From Ilyomonas sp965219515 (GTDB lineage Bacteria > Bacteroidota > Bacteroidia > Chitinophagales > Chitinophagaceae): 64,000 nt of DNA. The notes under the pieces were generated by a model. That model was not told the DNA's origin. It did not search any database and saw nothing but the letters and a program-made list of their open reading frames with translations. The stretch is from the NCBI GenBank assembly GCA_965219515.1, contig OZ244776.1:3782001-3846000 (forward strand). Direction: 5' to 3'. Positions 8,313 through 16,834 of the stretch are shown here, piece after piece (the stretch's first letter is position 1; the number at the start of each line of letters is the position of its first letter). The position numbers were made by a program, and so were the translations under genes.

Positions 8313-9302
8313 TTATTGCTTTACATACGACGAAAAGTCTTTGTGCTCTTTCTTATATAAATCGTCTTTTGTAAGCGATTTAAAATATTCGTAGGTAATC
8401 TGCAAGCCTTCTTTTCTGCCTATTTTCGGTTCCCAGCCAAGCAGTTGCCGCGCCAGGGTAATGTCTGGCTGCCGTTGCTTCGGATCATCGGTTGGCAATG
8501 GTTTGTAAATAATTTTCTGATCGGCACCGGTAAGTTTTAATATCTCTTCGGCAAATTCTCCGATCGTAATTTCCGATGGATTGCCAATGTTTACCGGTGA
8601 CGCATAATTGCTAAGCAGCAGGCGGTAAATGCCTTCCACCAGGTCATCCACATAACAGAAAGACCGCGTTTGCGAGCCATCGCCGAATACGGTTAAATCT
8701 TCGCCGCGCAATGCCTGACCAATGAATGCCGGCAGCACGCGGCCATCGTTCAACCGCATACGCGGACCGTACGTGTTAAAGATGCGGATGATGCGAGTTT
8801 GCAAACCATGATAGGTATGATACGCCATGGTAATGGCTTCCTGGTAGCGCTTGGCTTCGTCGTACACGCCGCGCGGACCAACGGGGTTTACGTTGCCCCA
8901 ATAACTTTCCTGCTGTGGATGCACGCTCGGGTCGCCATATACTTCAGAGGTTGATGCGACTAATATTCGTGCGCCCTTATCTTTTGCCAAACCCAACAAA
9001 TTATGCGTTCCGTGCGCACCTACTTTCAGCGTTTGAATCGGTATTTTTAAATAGTCTATCGGGCTTGCCGGCGAGGCGAAATGCAGAATGTAATCGAGCT
9101 TGCCGGAGACATGCACAAACTTGGTTATATCGTGATGATAAAATTCAAAATCGGCTAACGGAAACAGGTGTTCGATGTTTTGCAGATTGCCGGTTATCAG
9201 GTTGTCCATCCCGATGACATGATATCCTTCGGCAATAAACCTGTCGCACAAATGTGAGCCTAAAAAACCAGCGGCTCCCGTTATTAAAATTCGCTTCTTC
9301 AT
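8313..9302 (-). CDS. uxs: UDP-glucuronate decarboxylase (UDP-xylose synthase), SDR family
   Basis: 329-residue extended short-chain dehydrogenase. The NAD-binding GAAGFLGSH lies at 9-17, with the TSE serine near 119 and catalytic YDEAK (Tyr147, Lys151). The stretch YWGNVNPVGPRGVYDEAKR is characteristic of UDP-xylose synthases rather than epimerases. The enzyme oxidises and decarboxylates UDP-glucuronate to UDP-xylose in the cytoplasm. It lies directly downstream of ugd, which makes its substrate, and the pair supplies donors to the glycosyltransferases of this run. Assignment is strong from the motif; the true product was not measured. Confidence 0.9.
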   Translation of the reverse strand: MKKRILITGAAGFLGSHLCDRFIAEGYHVIGMDNLITGNLQNIEHLFPLADFEFYHHDITKFVHVSGKLDYILHFASPASPIDYLKIPIQTLKVGAHGTHNLLGLAKDKGARILVASTSEVYGDPSVHPQQESYWGNVNPVGPRGVYDEAKRYQEAITMAYHTYHGLQTRIIRIFNTYGPRMRLNDGRVLPAFIGQALRGEDLTVFGDGSQTRSFCYVDDLVEGIYRLLLSNYASPVNIGNPSEITIGEFAEEILKLTGADQKIIYKPLPTDDPKQRQPDITLARQLLGWEPKIGRKEGLQITYEYFKSLTKDDLYKKEHKDFSSYVKQ

Positions 9303-9324
9303 TGGTTGATTTTAAAAAGAAATA

Positions 9325-9394
9325 TCCCGCAGATTTCGCAGATTGACGCAGAAAATAAAAAATAAAACTGCGCTTATTTGCGCCATCTGCGGGA
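9325..9394. repeat. Inverted repeat of CCCGCAGAT type between ugd and uxs
   Basis: Arms TCCCGCAGAT (9325-9334) and ATCTGCGGGA (9385-9394) are perfectly complementary. Imperfect GCAGATT / GCGCCATCTGC sequence lies inside. It fills the 98-bp gap between two genes of the run and resembles small dispersed elements of Bacteroidota; it may also shape mRNA processing. Confidence 0.55.
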
Positions 9395-9400
9395 AACAAT

Positions 9401-10762
9401 TTATCGCAATGTTGTTACCGTTTCGCCATAATTTTTAATGCCGTTTGCATACCGGCCAATGCCAAAATATTCAAAGCCGTGCTGCTTTATTTCATCAGCC
9501 GTATAAATATTTCTGCCGTCAAAAATCACATGTCCTTTCATATTGGCTTTTATTTCGTCCCAGTCGGGCAAACGAAATTCCGGCCATTCTGTAATTAATA
9601 ATAACGCATCGGCGCCTTTGGTTGCCTGCGCCGCTTCTTCTACAAATGTTATTTTATCGCCAAGCATGTGTTTGGCTTCCGGCATAGAAACGGGATCGTA
9701 TGCTTTTACGGTGGCGCCGGCTTCTAACAGCATATCTATAATAACCAATGACGGCGCTTCGCGCATATCATCGGTTTTCGGCTTAAACGATAATCCCCAC
9801 ATGGCAAATGTTTTGCCTGCGAGATCATCGCTGTAATAATTTTTTATTTTGGCGATGATTACTTTTTTCTGGTCTTCGTTCACTTCTTCCACCGCATTTA
9901 AAATACGCAGGTCGTAGTTATTTTTCTGCCCGGTTTTAATTAATGCTTTTACATCTTTCGGGAAGCACGAACCGCCATAGCCGATGCCGGGATAAATAAA
10001 GCGGTTGCCAATGCGCGGATCGCTGCCAATGCCTTTGCGCACATGATTTACATTGGCGCCTACCAGTTCGCACAGATTGGCAATATCGTTCATGAACGAA
10101 ATTTTGGTGGCCAGCATGGCATTGGCTGCATATTTCGTCATTTCGGCAGAAGGCACATCCATAAAAAGAATGGGATGCCCGTTTAATAAAAACGGATTGT
10201 ACATCAGCTGCAGCACATTTCTTGCGCGGTCAGATTCTACGCCGATTACAATTCTGTCGGGCTTTAAGAAATCGTCAACCGCGGCGCCTTCTTTTAAAAA
10301 TTCGGGATTGGAAGCCACATCAAATTCCAGGTCTTCATCTCGGTTTTGCAAGGCCGCCGAAATGGATGCATTTACTTTCATTGCCGTGCCAACCGGCACC
10401 GTGCTTTTGGTAACCACAACCAGGTAATCGGTCATGTACTTCCCAATGGTATCGGCTACCTGCAACACGTATTTTAAATCGGCGCTGCCGTCTTCACCGG
10501 GCGGCGTTCCCACGGCAATAAACGCTACCTGCGCGCCGCGGATAGAATCGGCCAGATCAATACTGAAATGCAACCTGCCTTTTTTGTAATTGCGCTTTAC
10601 AATGTCGTCTAACCCCGGCTCATAAATAGGAAGAATGCCTTTTTTGAGGTTGTCAATTTTTTTCTGGTTTACGTCTATGCAGGTTACTTCAATGCCCACT
10701 TCGGCTAAACATGCGCCGGTTACCAAACCTACATAACCGGTACCTACAACTACTATTTTCAT
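9401..10762 (-). CDS. ugd: UDP-glucose 6-dehydrogenase
   Basis: 453 residues. The N-terminal NAD-binding fold is VVGTGYVGLVTGACLAEVG at 5-23. The central domain has the SNPEFLKEGAA motif, and the catalytic cysteine is Cys266 in GYGGSCFPKD. The C-terminal UDP-binding domain has FKPKTDDMREAPS. It oxidises UDP-glucose twice to UDP-glucuronate. Full length for the family. It lies 31 bp after the sulfotransferase at 10794 and is followed by uxs, so its product can be used directly as glucuronate donor or converted to UDP-xylose. Confidence 0.95.
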   Translation of the reverse strand: MKIVVVGTGYVGLVTGACLAEVGIEVTCIDVNQKKIDNLKKGILPIYEPGLDDIVKRNYKKGRLHFSIDLADSIRGAQVAFIAVGTPPGEDGSADLKYVLQVADTIGKYMTDYLVVVTKSTVPVGTAMKVNASISAALQNRDEDLEFDVASNPEFLKEGAAVDDFLKPDRIVIGVESDRARNVLQLMYNPFLLNGHPILFMDVPSAEMTKYAANAMLATKISFMNDIANLCELVGANVNHVRKGIGSDPRIGNRFIYPGIGYGGSCFPKDVKALIKTGQKNNYDLRILNAVEEVNEDQKKVIIAKIKNYYSDDLAGKTFAMWGLSFKPKTDDMREAPSLVIIDMLLEAGATVKAYDPVSMPEAKHMLGDKITFVEEAAQATKGADALLLITEWPEFRLPDWDEIKANMKGHVIFDGRNIYTADEIKQHGFEYFGIGRYANGIKNYGETVTTLR

Positions 10763-10793
10763 ATTGTTTTATTTTCAGCTTTTTAAAGCCTGT

Positions 10794-11543
10794 TTATGAA
10801 TACGCGAGATATTGCGATGCATTGTTTCGGGCAAACACATCTTCAATTTCTTTATAGTTTTTTATTTCCGACTGCCAGTTATCCGCACTAATTTTTTTCA
10901 GCACCGGCACTACACCGGCAAATGGCACATTGAGAAACGCATCGGTTTGCTGCATAATGCTCGTCCAGTCGCCGAAATCTTCATAATATAAAACCAGCCG
11001 GTCTGTTTTTTCGGAAAGAGACAGCAGCTTTTCATTTACGTTCTGAAGCTGTAACGTTTGCTGCAACAGCGATTGCGCGGGCACCGTAATGGCAGATGAT
11101 TGCACGTTTTGTTTGCTGTGTGCCAATCCGGTTGCTGCCATGCGATAGCGCGAAAGCGCCGTTTTAAAAGTGTTTTTGCGAATGAGCACAATTGTTTTTG
11201 TATTGCTGCTTACCATATAATGCCAGATAAAAGGCGCGCTTTTGATGTGCGAATACATCAGCTTAAAACCCTTTGCTTTCGCGGTAAGATCGTCTGCAAA
11301 AAATTTTCTGATGTGATTGACCGCATTCCATTTCAGATTCGGATAGTTGACCAGCTTGTTTAGTTTCGATCCTTTACCGCCCGTGATTTTCCAGTTGGCA
11401 AAATGCCATTCGGCATGATGAATGTTTTCTTTTGATTCGTGAAAAATTTCTCCGGCGCAAAAAATATCTGGATGCTCATCCAGTGTTCTTGTAAGAACCG
11501 TAGAACCGCTGCGTTGTGTGGATAGTATTACAAAAGGGGTCAT
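10794..11543 (-). CDS. Sulfotransferase family protein (Stf0/Sulfotransfer_3-like)
   Basis: 249 residues. The N-terminus FVILSTQRSGSTVLTRTL is the phosphosulfate-binding loop of PAPS-dependent sulfotransferases. It is followed by LDEHPDIFCAGEIFHES, typical of carbohydrate sulfotransferases. The segment TIVLIRKNTFKTALSRY matches the 3'-phosphate-binding region. It should move sulfate from PAPS to a sugar hydroxyl. It lies in one run with the PAPS-making cys genes and two glycosyltransferases, which supports glycan sulfation over small-molecule sulfation. Confidence 0.85.
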   Translation of the reverse strand: MTPFVILSTQRSGSTVLTRTLDEHPDIFCAGEIFHESKENIHHAEWHFANWKITGGKGSKLNKLVNYPNLKWNAVNHIRKFFADDLTAKAKGFKLMYSHIKSAPFIWHYMVSSNTKTIVLIRKNTFKTALSRYRMAATGLAHSKQNVQSSAITVPAQSLLQQTLQLQNVNEKLLSLSEKTDRLVLYYEDFGDWTSIMQQTDAFLNVPFAGVVPVLKKISADNWQSEIKNYKEIEDVFARNNASQYLAYS

Positions 11544-11663
11544 AAACTGGTGTAACCGGTAACGGAAACATTATTGATTTTTATTAGCTGGTGTGCTTTG
11601 AAAATTCTTTTTGTTCGTGGTAAAAATATTTCAGAAAATTTAAACCGGTTACTTAAAATAATA

Positions 11664-12773
11664 TTATATTCGGTTAAAATACAAATCATCATATTGCATG
11701 GCGCATTTTTTCATACTATACGAGGCTTCAAACAGAGCCTTGCCGTTCTTACTTTTTTGTTCAATCTCGTTTTCAGGCGCATTCATAAATGCCCGCAACG
11801 CTTTTGTATAGCTATCTTCCGATACATCATCTGATAAATAGCCAATCTCTTTTGTTATCACATCTTTCAGTCCGCCAACCGGCGTGCACACCGGCGTTGC
11901 ACCTGCCGAAATCGCTTCCAGCAAGGCAATGGGCAATCCTTCAAAAACGGAAGAAAGCACGAAAGCATCTGCATTCAGCAAGTAATCGGCAACATTGTTT
12001 ACTTTACCAATAAAGAAAACATTGCCGGGTTTTTGATTCATTAATTTATCATAAATCTTTTTATCATTCGCTACATAATCGCCAATTACCAAAGCAATGA
12101 TATTCTCATTTTCCAACTTTTTCATGCAACGCAACAAAAGCTGCTGATTTTTTTGTGCGCTGATGCGGGCAACGTTTACCAATACTTTTGTATGGTCATC
12201 TTTTTTTAAAGCGGCAATGTGCTGCTTTGTTTCATCAAATTTTGGCGTTGGCTTTATCGGGTCGGAGCCGTTTGCAATTAGCATTTTTACCGGCTCGCCG
12301 TATTCTTCTATCGCTCCTTTATGCACTTCTTCCGAAATGCTGACGGGAATAATAATCCGATTGTTAAAAAAGTATTTAAACGCCTGTCTGCCAGGCCAGG
12401 GACTATCTTGTTTTACCAGATTGTGAAATGTATGTATTTTTTGAAACGAACGCTTGATGCGCAGGTAGCCCAGAAAGCAATAATAACCCGCGTGAAGATG
12501 CGTATGCACCACATCGGGCGATAGTTTTTTCATGGTTTTCCATAACTTGAAAAACATGGTCGGGTCGAAGGCCGGGCGTTTGCCAAGCGTTATAAATTTT
12601 ATTTTTTTGTCTAATAAATGTAAGGGCAGATGCTTGTTTGGATTGTGATGATACATGCTAACCAGCGTTACGTCGTAGCCTTCTTTCTGCGCGAGCTCAT
12701 TGCAAAGCTGAATGCAAAATATCTGAGCGCCGCCCCAGCCCAACGCAGGAAGCACTTGCATTATTTTACGCAT
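11664..12773 (-). CDS. Glycosyltransferase family 4
   Basis: 369 residues with a GT-B fold. The N-terminus is MQVLPALGWGGAQIFCIQL, the donor-domain start VNVARISAQKNQQLLLRCM, and the EX7E motif is FEGLPIALLEAISAG. It should extend a lipid-linked glycan in the cytoplasm. The start overlaps the end of the upstream sulfotransferase by 8 bp (12766-12773), so the two are translationally coupled and likely act on the same glycan. Confidence 0.9.
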   Translation of the reverse strand: MRKIMQVLPALGWGGAQIFCIQLCNELAQKEGYDVTLVSMYHHNPNKHLPLHLLDKKIKFITLGKRPAFDPTMFFKLWKTMKKLSPDVVHTHLHAGYYCFLGYLRIKRSFQKIHTFHNLVKQDSPWPGRQAFKYFFNNRIIIPVSISEEVHKGAIEEYGEPVKMLIANGSDPIKPTPKFDETKQHIAALKKDDHTKVLVNVARISAQKNQQLLLRCMKKLENENIIALVIGDYVANDKKIYDKLMNQKPGNVFFIGKVNNVADYLLNADAFVLSSVFEGLPIALLEAISAGATPVCTPVGGLKDVITKEIGYLSDDVSEDSYTKALRAFMNAPENEIEQKSKNGKALFEASYSMKKCAMQYDDLYFNRI

Positions 12774-13719
12774 GAGAAGAAGCAGATTGCGTAGGTTCTT
12801 TACTTATTGTATTGCCAAACCATTTTTCATGGAAAGAAGTGTGCAGTAAAGCATCCAGCTCTTTCGCATCTTCAATAAAACAAGACCTCAGATAATCCTG
12901 AATATCAGATGTGTCAGCCGTATCAGTATTATCAGAAGTTCCTGTTGTTTTACCTGTATTTATCTCAAATAATTTCGCTTTCAGCTTTTTGCGTTTTGTT
13001 ACCGGCATCCACGGATTAATGAGGTACGTAATAATAAATTTTTTAAACGGGCTTTGCCCGATGATGCTTTTTTGCAATGAGGCGCTTTTGGCAACACCCG
13101 TTATATTTTTGGGCGATAAATCCGGCTCGAAAGAAGTATCAACCTGTAAGAAAGAAAATATGTTTTTAAGCAATGAAGCGGGTTCTTTCAATTGATCGTA
13201 ATCGAGAACCAGCAACTGTTCTTTCGTAAAAAAACGAAGGCAGTTTTTAATCTGCCCGGCATACAATCCGTGCTCGATATACGTGAAGTCGTTATTGTCT
13301 TTGGAAAACGGTAAGTTGGTTTTTGGTTTATATAACAGCGCTTCGTGTATGGTTCTTTTTTCGCGCAGCATTTTTTTAAAATAATAATAAGCCGAAATTG
13401 TGCGCTGCACCGGGTTTCTGAGAATCAGAATCAGCTTTGCACCGGGCGATTGTGCTGCGATCTGTTGCAGCATCGGCGGATAAAAAATATAGTTCACCGC
13501 GCTTTGCAGCACAACAGGCTCGTTACGATAGTCAGCCGGTTCCTGTTTTAGTCTTTCTTCTATTTCTGCCAATGTTTTAAAGCGGGCAAACAGATGCACA
13601 TCTTTCAATGTATCGTAGCCATATATTTCCGGATGCTGGCTCAGCCAGTCGTTCAGGGTTGTAGTACCTCCTTTTTGAACGCCGATAATAAATGTGTTGG
13701 GAAATATCGCTTGTTGCAT
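12766..13719 (-). CDS. Sulfotransferase domain protein (heparan N-sulfotransferase-like fold)
   Basis: 317 residues. The 5'-phosphosulfate loop is IIGVQKGGTTTLNDWLSQHP at 11-30. The 3'-phosphate motif is LILILRNPVQRTISAYYYF, with the conserved Arg and Ser. This pattern is typical of Golgi-type and bacterial carbohydrate sulfotransferases, and the sequence differs clearly from the sulfotransferase at 10794. It uses PAPS made by the upstream cys genes. It overlaps the following glycosyltransferase by 8 bp. Two unlike sulfotransferases in one run suggest two sulfation positions. Confidence 0.87.
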   Translation of the reverse strand: MQQAIFPNTFIIGVQKGGTTTLNDWLSQHPEIYGYDTLKDVHLFARFKTLAEIEERLKQEPADYRNEPVVLQSAVNYIFYPPMLQQIAAQSPGAKLILILRNPVQRTISAYYYFKKMLREKRTIHEALLYKPKTNLPFSKDNNDFTYIEHGLYAGQIKNCLRFFTKEQLLVLDYDQLKEPASLLKNIFSFLQVDTSFEPDLSPKNITGVAKSASLQKSIIGQSPFKKFIITYLINPWMPVTKRKKLKAKLFEINTGKTTGTSDNTDTADTSDIQDYLRSCFIEDAKELDALLHTSFHEKWFGNTISKEPTQSASSHA

Positions 13720-13730
13720 ATTTTTTGCTT

Positions 13731-13848
13731 TTAGCTGTCAGCGATCAGCTTTCAGCTATTAGTTAGTTTGAAAACAAGTGCGACAAATATTAATTTATCA
13801 CTTTGAATTGAATAAACTGACTGCTGATCGCTGACAACTGACAGCTAA
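13731..13848. repeat. Imperfect inverted repeat of AGCTGTCAGCGATCAGC type
   Basis: TTAGCTGTCAGCGATCAGC at 13731-13749 is mirrored by GCTGATCGCTGAC at 13823-13835 plus CTGACAGCTAA at 13838-13848. Related fragments (CTGACAGCTAAAAGCAGAAA) occur at 19026 and near 31620-31650. It occupies the gap between cysN and the sulfotransferase and looks like a genome-wide intergenic repeat. Confidence 0.5.
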
Positions 13849-13852
13849 TTTA

Positions 13853-15109
13853 TTATTCCACAATCATCCCTGCCGCCACCGTTTCATTGGTGCTTTCATC
13901 TACCAGTATCAATGAACCGGTTGAACGATTTTTACGGTACGGATCATAAGCCACCGGCTTGGTGGTTCTTACTTTTACGCGGGCAATATCATTCATGTTA
14001 ATAACCGTATCATCTTCCATGCGGTGCAGCGAATTGATGTCCATTTTATACACGATTTCTTTTATCACGCTTCTTACTTCGCTGGTAGCTTGCCGCAGAT
14101 AATATTTGGCGCCGGGCTGCGGCTTCTTCGCATTCAGCCAGCACATCATTACATCTAAATCCTGGCTTACCAATGGCTGATTGTTTTCTTTTACAATCAT
14201 ATCGCCGCGGCTGATGTCTATATCGTCTTCCAGCGTAATGGAAACCGACATGGGCGCATAGGCTTCTTTCAACGATTCTTCAAAAATGTCAATGCTTTTA
14301 ATGGTAGATGTTAAACCGGACGGCAATACCGTAACCGCATCGCCGGGGCGAAAAATGCCACCTGCAATACGACCCGCATAGCCGCGATAATCGTGATGTT
14401 CGGTAGAGTGGGGGCGAATGATGGTTTGTACCGGAAAGCGTGCATCAATATGATTGTAATCGCTGCCGATGTGTATGGTTTCCAACTCGTGCAACAGCGT
14501 TGCGCCATGATACCATTTGGTATGTTCGGAATGATTGACCACATTGTCGCCGTTTAATGCGCTGATGGGAATATAACGAATGTCGTTGATGTCGAGCTTG
14601 CTGGCAAATTCGGTATATTCTTCCACAATTTTATTAAACACTTCTTCGCTGTAATCTACCAGATCCATCTTGTTTACACAAACAATCACATGCGGCAATT
14701 GCAGCAGCGAAGCAATGTAAGAATGACGGCAGGTTTGCTCTACAATGCCTTTTCTTGCATCAATTAAAATCAACGCAAGATTGGCGGTAGAAGCGCCCGT
14801 AACCATGTTGCGCGTGTATTGAATATGACCCGGCGTATCGGCGATAATAAACTTTCGTTTGGGCGTGGCAAAGTAGCGGTAAGCCACATCTATGGTAATG
14901 CCCTGCTCTCTTTCTGAACGCAAACCATCGGTTAATAAAGAAAGATCAACATGAGCAAGACCTTTGCGCTCGCTGCTTTTTTTGATGGCATCCATCTGGT
15001 CTTCGAAGATAGATTTGCTATCGTATAACAAACGTCCGATGAGGGTACTTTTGCCATCGTCCACACTGCCTGCGGTGGTAAAGCGGAGAAGTTCTCTTGT
15101 ATTTGACAT
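13853..15109 (-). CDS. cysN: Sulfate adenylyltransferase, large (GTPase) subunit
   Basis: 418 residues. It is an EF-Tu-like GTPase with P-loop GSVDDGKSTLIGRLL at 15-29, DTPGH, and NKMD for guanine recognition, followed by beta-barrel domains. GTP hydrolysis drives formation of adenylyl sulfate (APS) by the CysD subunit. The length fits a stand-alone CysN without a fused APS kinase, which agrees with the separate cysC at 16162. It lies downstream of cysD, separated by 142 bp that include a 28-bp tandem duplication. Confidence 0.95.
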   Translation of the reverse strand: MSNTRELLRFTTAGSVDDGKSTLIGRLLYDSKSIFEDQMDAIKKSSERKGLAHVDLSLLTDGLRSEREQGITIDVAYRYFATPKRKFIIADTPGHIQYTRNMVTGASTANLALILIDARKGIVEQTCRHSYIASLLQLPHVIVCVNKMDLVDYSEEVFNKIVEEYTEFASKLDINDIRYIPISALNGDNVVNHSEHTKWYHGATLLHELETIHIGSDYNHIDARFPVQTIIRPHSTEHHDYRGYAGRIAGGIFRPGDAVTVLPSGLTSTIKSIDIFEESLKEAYAPMSVSITLEDDIDISRGDMIVKENNQPLVSQDLDVMMCWLNAKKPQPGAKYYLRQATSEVRSVIKEIVYKMDINSLHRMEDDTVINMNDIARVKVRTTKPVAYDPYRKNRSTGSLILVDESTNETVAAGMIVE

Positions 15110-15132
15110 GATTGTATTAAGTATTAGGTATT

Positions 15133-15188
15133 TAGATTGGTATTGATAGTTAAGTAAGATTAGATTGGTATTGATAGTTAAGTAAGAT
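15133..15188. repeat. Perfect 28-bp tandem duplication between cysD and cysN
   Basis: The unit beginning TAGATTGGTATTGATAG at 15133-15160 is repeated without change at 15161-15188. The unit is AT-rich and non-coding. It lies 24 bp upstream of the cysN start at 15109. Confidence 0.85.
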
Positions 15189-15251
15189 GATTTCTCTTAA
15201 GAAATTGCTTCATCCTAATACTAACTACATAATACCAAATACAGTTTATAA

Positions 15252-16157
15252 TTAAAAATATCCTTGTTTTTTGCGGTCTTCCATAGAAGTATCGGAGCGC
15301 TTATCGTCGCTGCGGTTGCCGCGTTCGGTGCTGCGTGTGGAAGCGACTTCCATTACAATTTTTTCGAGCGTATCGGCATCCGATTCAATGCCACCGGTAA
15401 TGGTAATATCACCCAAAGTGCGGAAGCGCATGTATTTTTTTTCGATGGTTTCGCCGTCGCGCAACGTCATGTATTCCGATACGGGCAGCCAGGTATTATC
15501 GCGGTAAACGGCTTCGCGGTGGTGTGCGAAATAGAGAGAAGGAATGGGAATATTTTCCGATAAAATGTAATTCCAGACATCCATTTCCGTCCAGTTGCTA
15601 ATGGGAAACACACGAAAATGCTCACCCATATTTTTACGTCCGTTAAAAATGTTCCAAAGCTCAGGCCGCTGGTTTTTCGGATCCCACTGGCCAAAATCAT
15701 CGCGGTGAGAAAAGAAGCGTTCTTTTGCGCGCGCTTTTTCTTCATCTCTTCTGGCACCGCCAATGGCAGCATCTATTTTATGAGATTCGATGGTATCTAA
15801 CAAAGTAACCGTTTGCAGTGCATTTCGGCTGGCGTTGATGCCGGTTTCTTCTTTTGCGCGACCTTTATCAATTGATTCCTGCACGCTGCCTACAATCAGT
15901 TGCACGCCCAGTTCTTTTACCAGATTATCGCGGAATGCCATTGTTTCAGGAAAATTATGGCCGGTGTCAATATGTATCAGCGGCAATGGAATTTTGGCAG
16001 GCGCAAACGCTTTTTTTGCCAGGTGCGTTACCACAATAGAATCTTTGCCGCCGCTAAACAAAATAGCCGGACGGTCAAACTGAGCAACCACCTCGCGGAT
16101 TATAAAAATGGCTTCCGCTTCCAATTCCTGCAAGTGATTGAGATAATATTTATGCAT
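15252..16157 (-). CDS. cysD: Sulfate adenylyltransferase, small subunit
   Basis: 301 residues with the ATP pyrophosphatase PP-loop ILFSGGKDSIVVTHLA near the N-terminus, HIDTGHNFPET, and the conserved GGARRDEEKAR and FRVFPISNWTEMDVW segments. It joins ATP and sulfate to form APS together with CysN. It starts 4 bp after cysC ends (16162), so the two are coupled. No sulfite-forming reductase genes are adjacent, which points to PAPS for sulfation rather than cysteine synthesis. Confidence 0.95.
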   Translation of the reverse strand: MHKYYLNHLQELEAEAIFIIREVVAQFDRPAILFSGGKDSIVVTHLAKKAFAPAKIPLPLIHIDTGHNFPETMAFRDNLVKELGVQLIVGSVQESIDKGRAKEETGINASRNALQTVTLLDTIESHKIDAAIGGARRDEEKARAKERFFSHRDDFGQWDPKNQRPELWNIFNGRKNMGEHFRVFPISNWTEMDVWNYILSENIPIPSLYFAHHREAVYRDNTWLPVSEYMTLRDGETIEKKYMRFRTLGDITITGGIESDADTLEKIVMEVASTRSTERGNRSDDKRSDTSMEDRKKQGYF

Positions 16158-16161
16158 GTGT

Positions 16162-16773
16162 TCAGATGATTTTTATTTTAGGTAAAACCGTATCGAGAAC
16201 CAGCTTCGCACTATCGCTTAATTTCAACTGATCGGTATGAATATGAACATCGGGATGCTCGGGTTTTTCAAACGGCGACGAGATGCCGGTAAAATTGCTG
16301 ATTTCGCCTGCGCGGGCTTTTTTGTATAAGCCTTTTACATCGCGCTGCTCGCACACTTCAATGGGCGCATCTACGAATATTTCTACAAAGCTGCCGCCCA
16401 TTAAATCGCGCAGCAATTGCCGGTCTTTTAAAAACGGAGACACAAAGGCAGCCAATACAATGATGCCTGCATCTGTCATCAGCTTTGCCACTTCGCCAAT
16501 TCGCCTGATGTTTTCTATTCTGCCTTCTTCGGTAAAATTGAGATCTTTATTTAAGCCTTTGCGAATGTTATCGCCATCCAGAATATAAGTGCGAAAGCCA
16601 AGATTGTGCATTTCCTGCTCTACCACATTGGCTACGGTGCTTTTGCCGGAACCCGACAAACCCGTAAACCACAAACAGGCGGCGCGATGACCGTTTCTGA
16701 TTTCGCGTTCCTCTCTTCCAATTTTATAGTCGTGCGCTATGATGTGCAGCTTTTCTTCCATTATCATCGCCAT
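16162..16773 (-). CDS. cysC: Adenylylsulfate kinase
   Basis: 203 residues. P-loop GLSGSGKSTVAN lies at 38-49, followed by LDGDNIRKGLN (APS binding), FVSPFLKDR, and the lid region. It phosphorylates APS to PAPS, the donor for the two sulfotransferases. ATG at 16773 is used; an ATG four codons later is possible. It lies 61 bp after cysQ and 4 bp before cysD. Confidence 0.95.
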   Translation of the reverse strand: MAMIMEEKLHIIAHDYKIGREEREIRNGHRAACLWFTGLSGSGKSTVANVVEQEMHNLGFRTYILDGDNIRKGLNKDLNFTEEGRIENIRRIGEVAKLMTDAGIIVLAAFVSPFLKDRQLLRDLMGGSFVEIFVDAPIEVCEQRDVKGLYKKARAGEISNFTGISSPFEKPEHPDVHIHTDQLKLSDSAKLVLDTVLPKIKII

Positions 16774-16834
16774 CGCCGGCTAAAGTAATTCTGTTGCGTT
16801 ATAAAACAGCATTCTGGAAAATGATTTTCTGATA

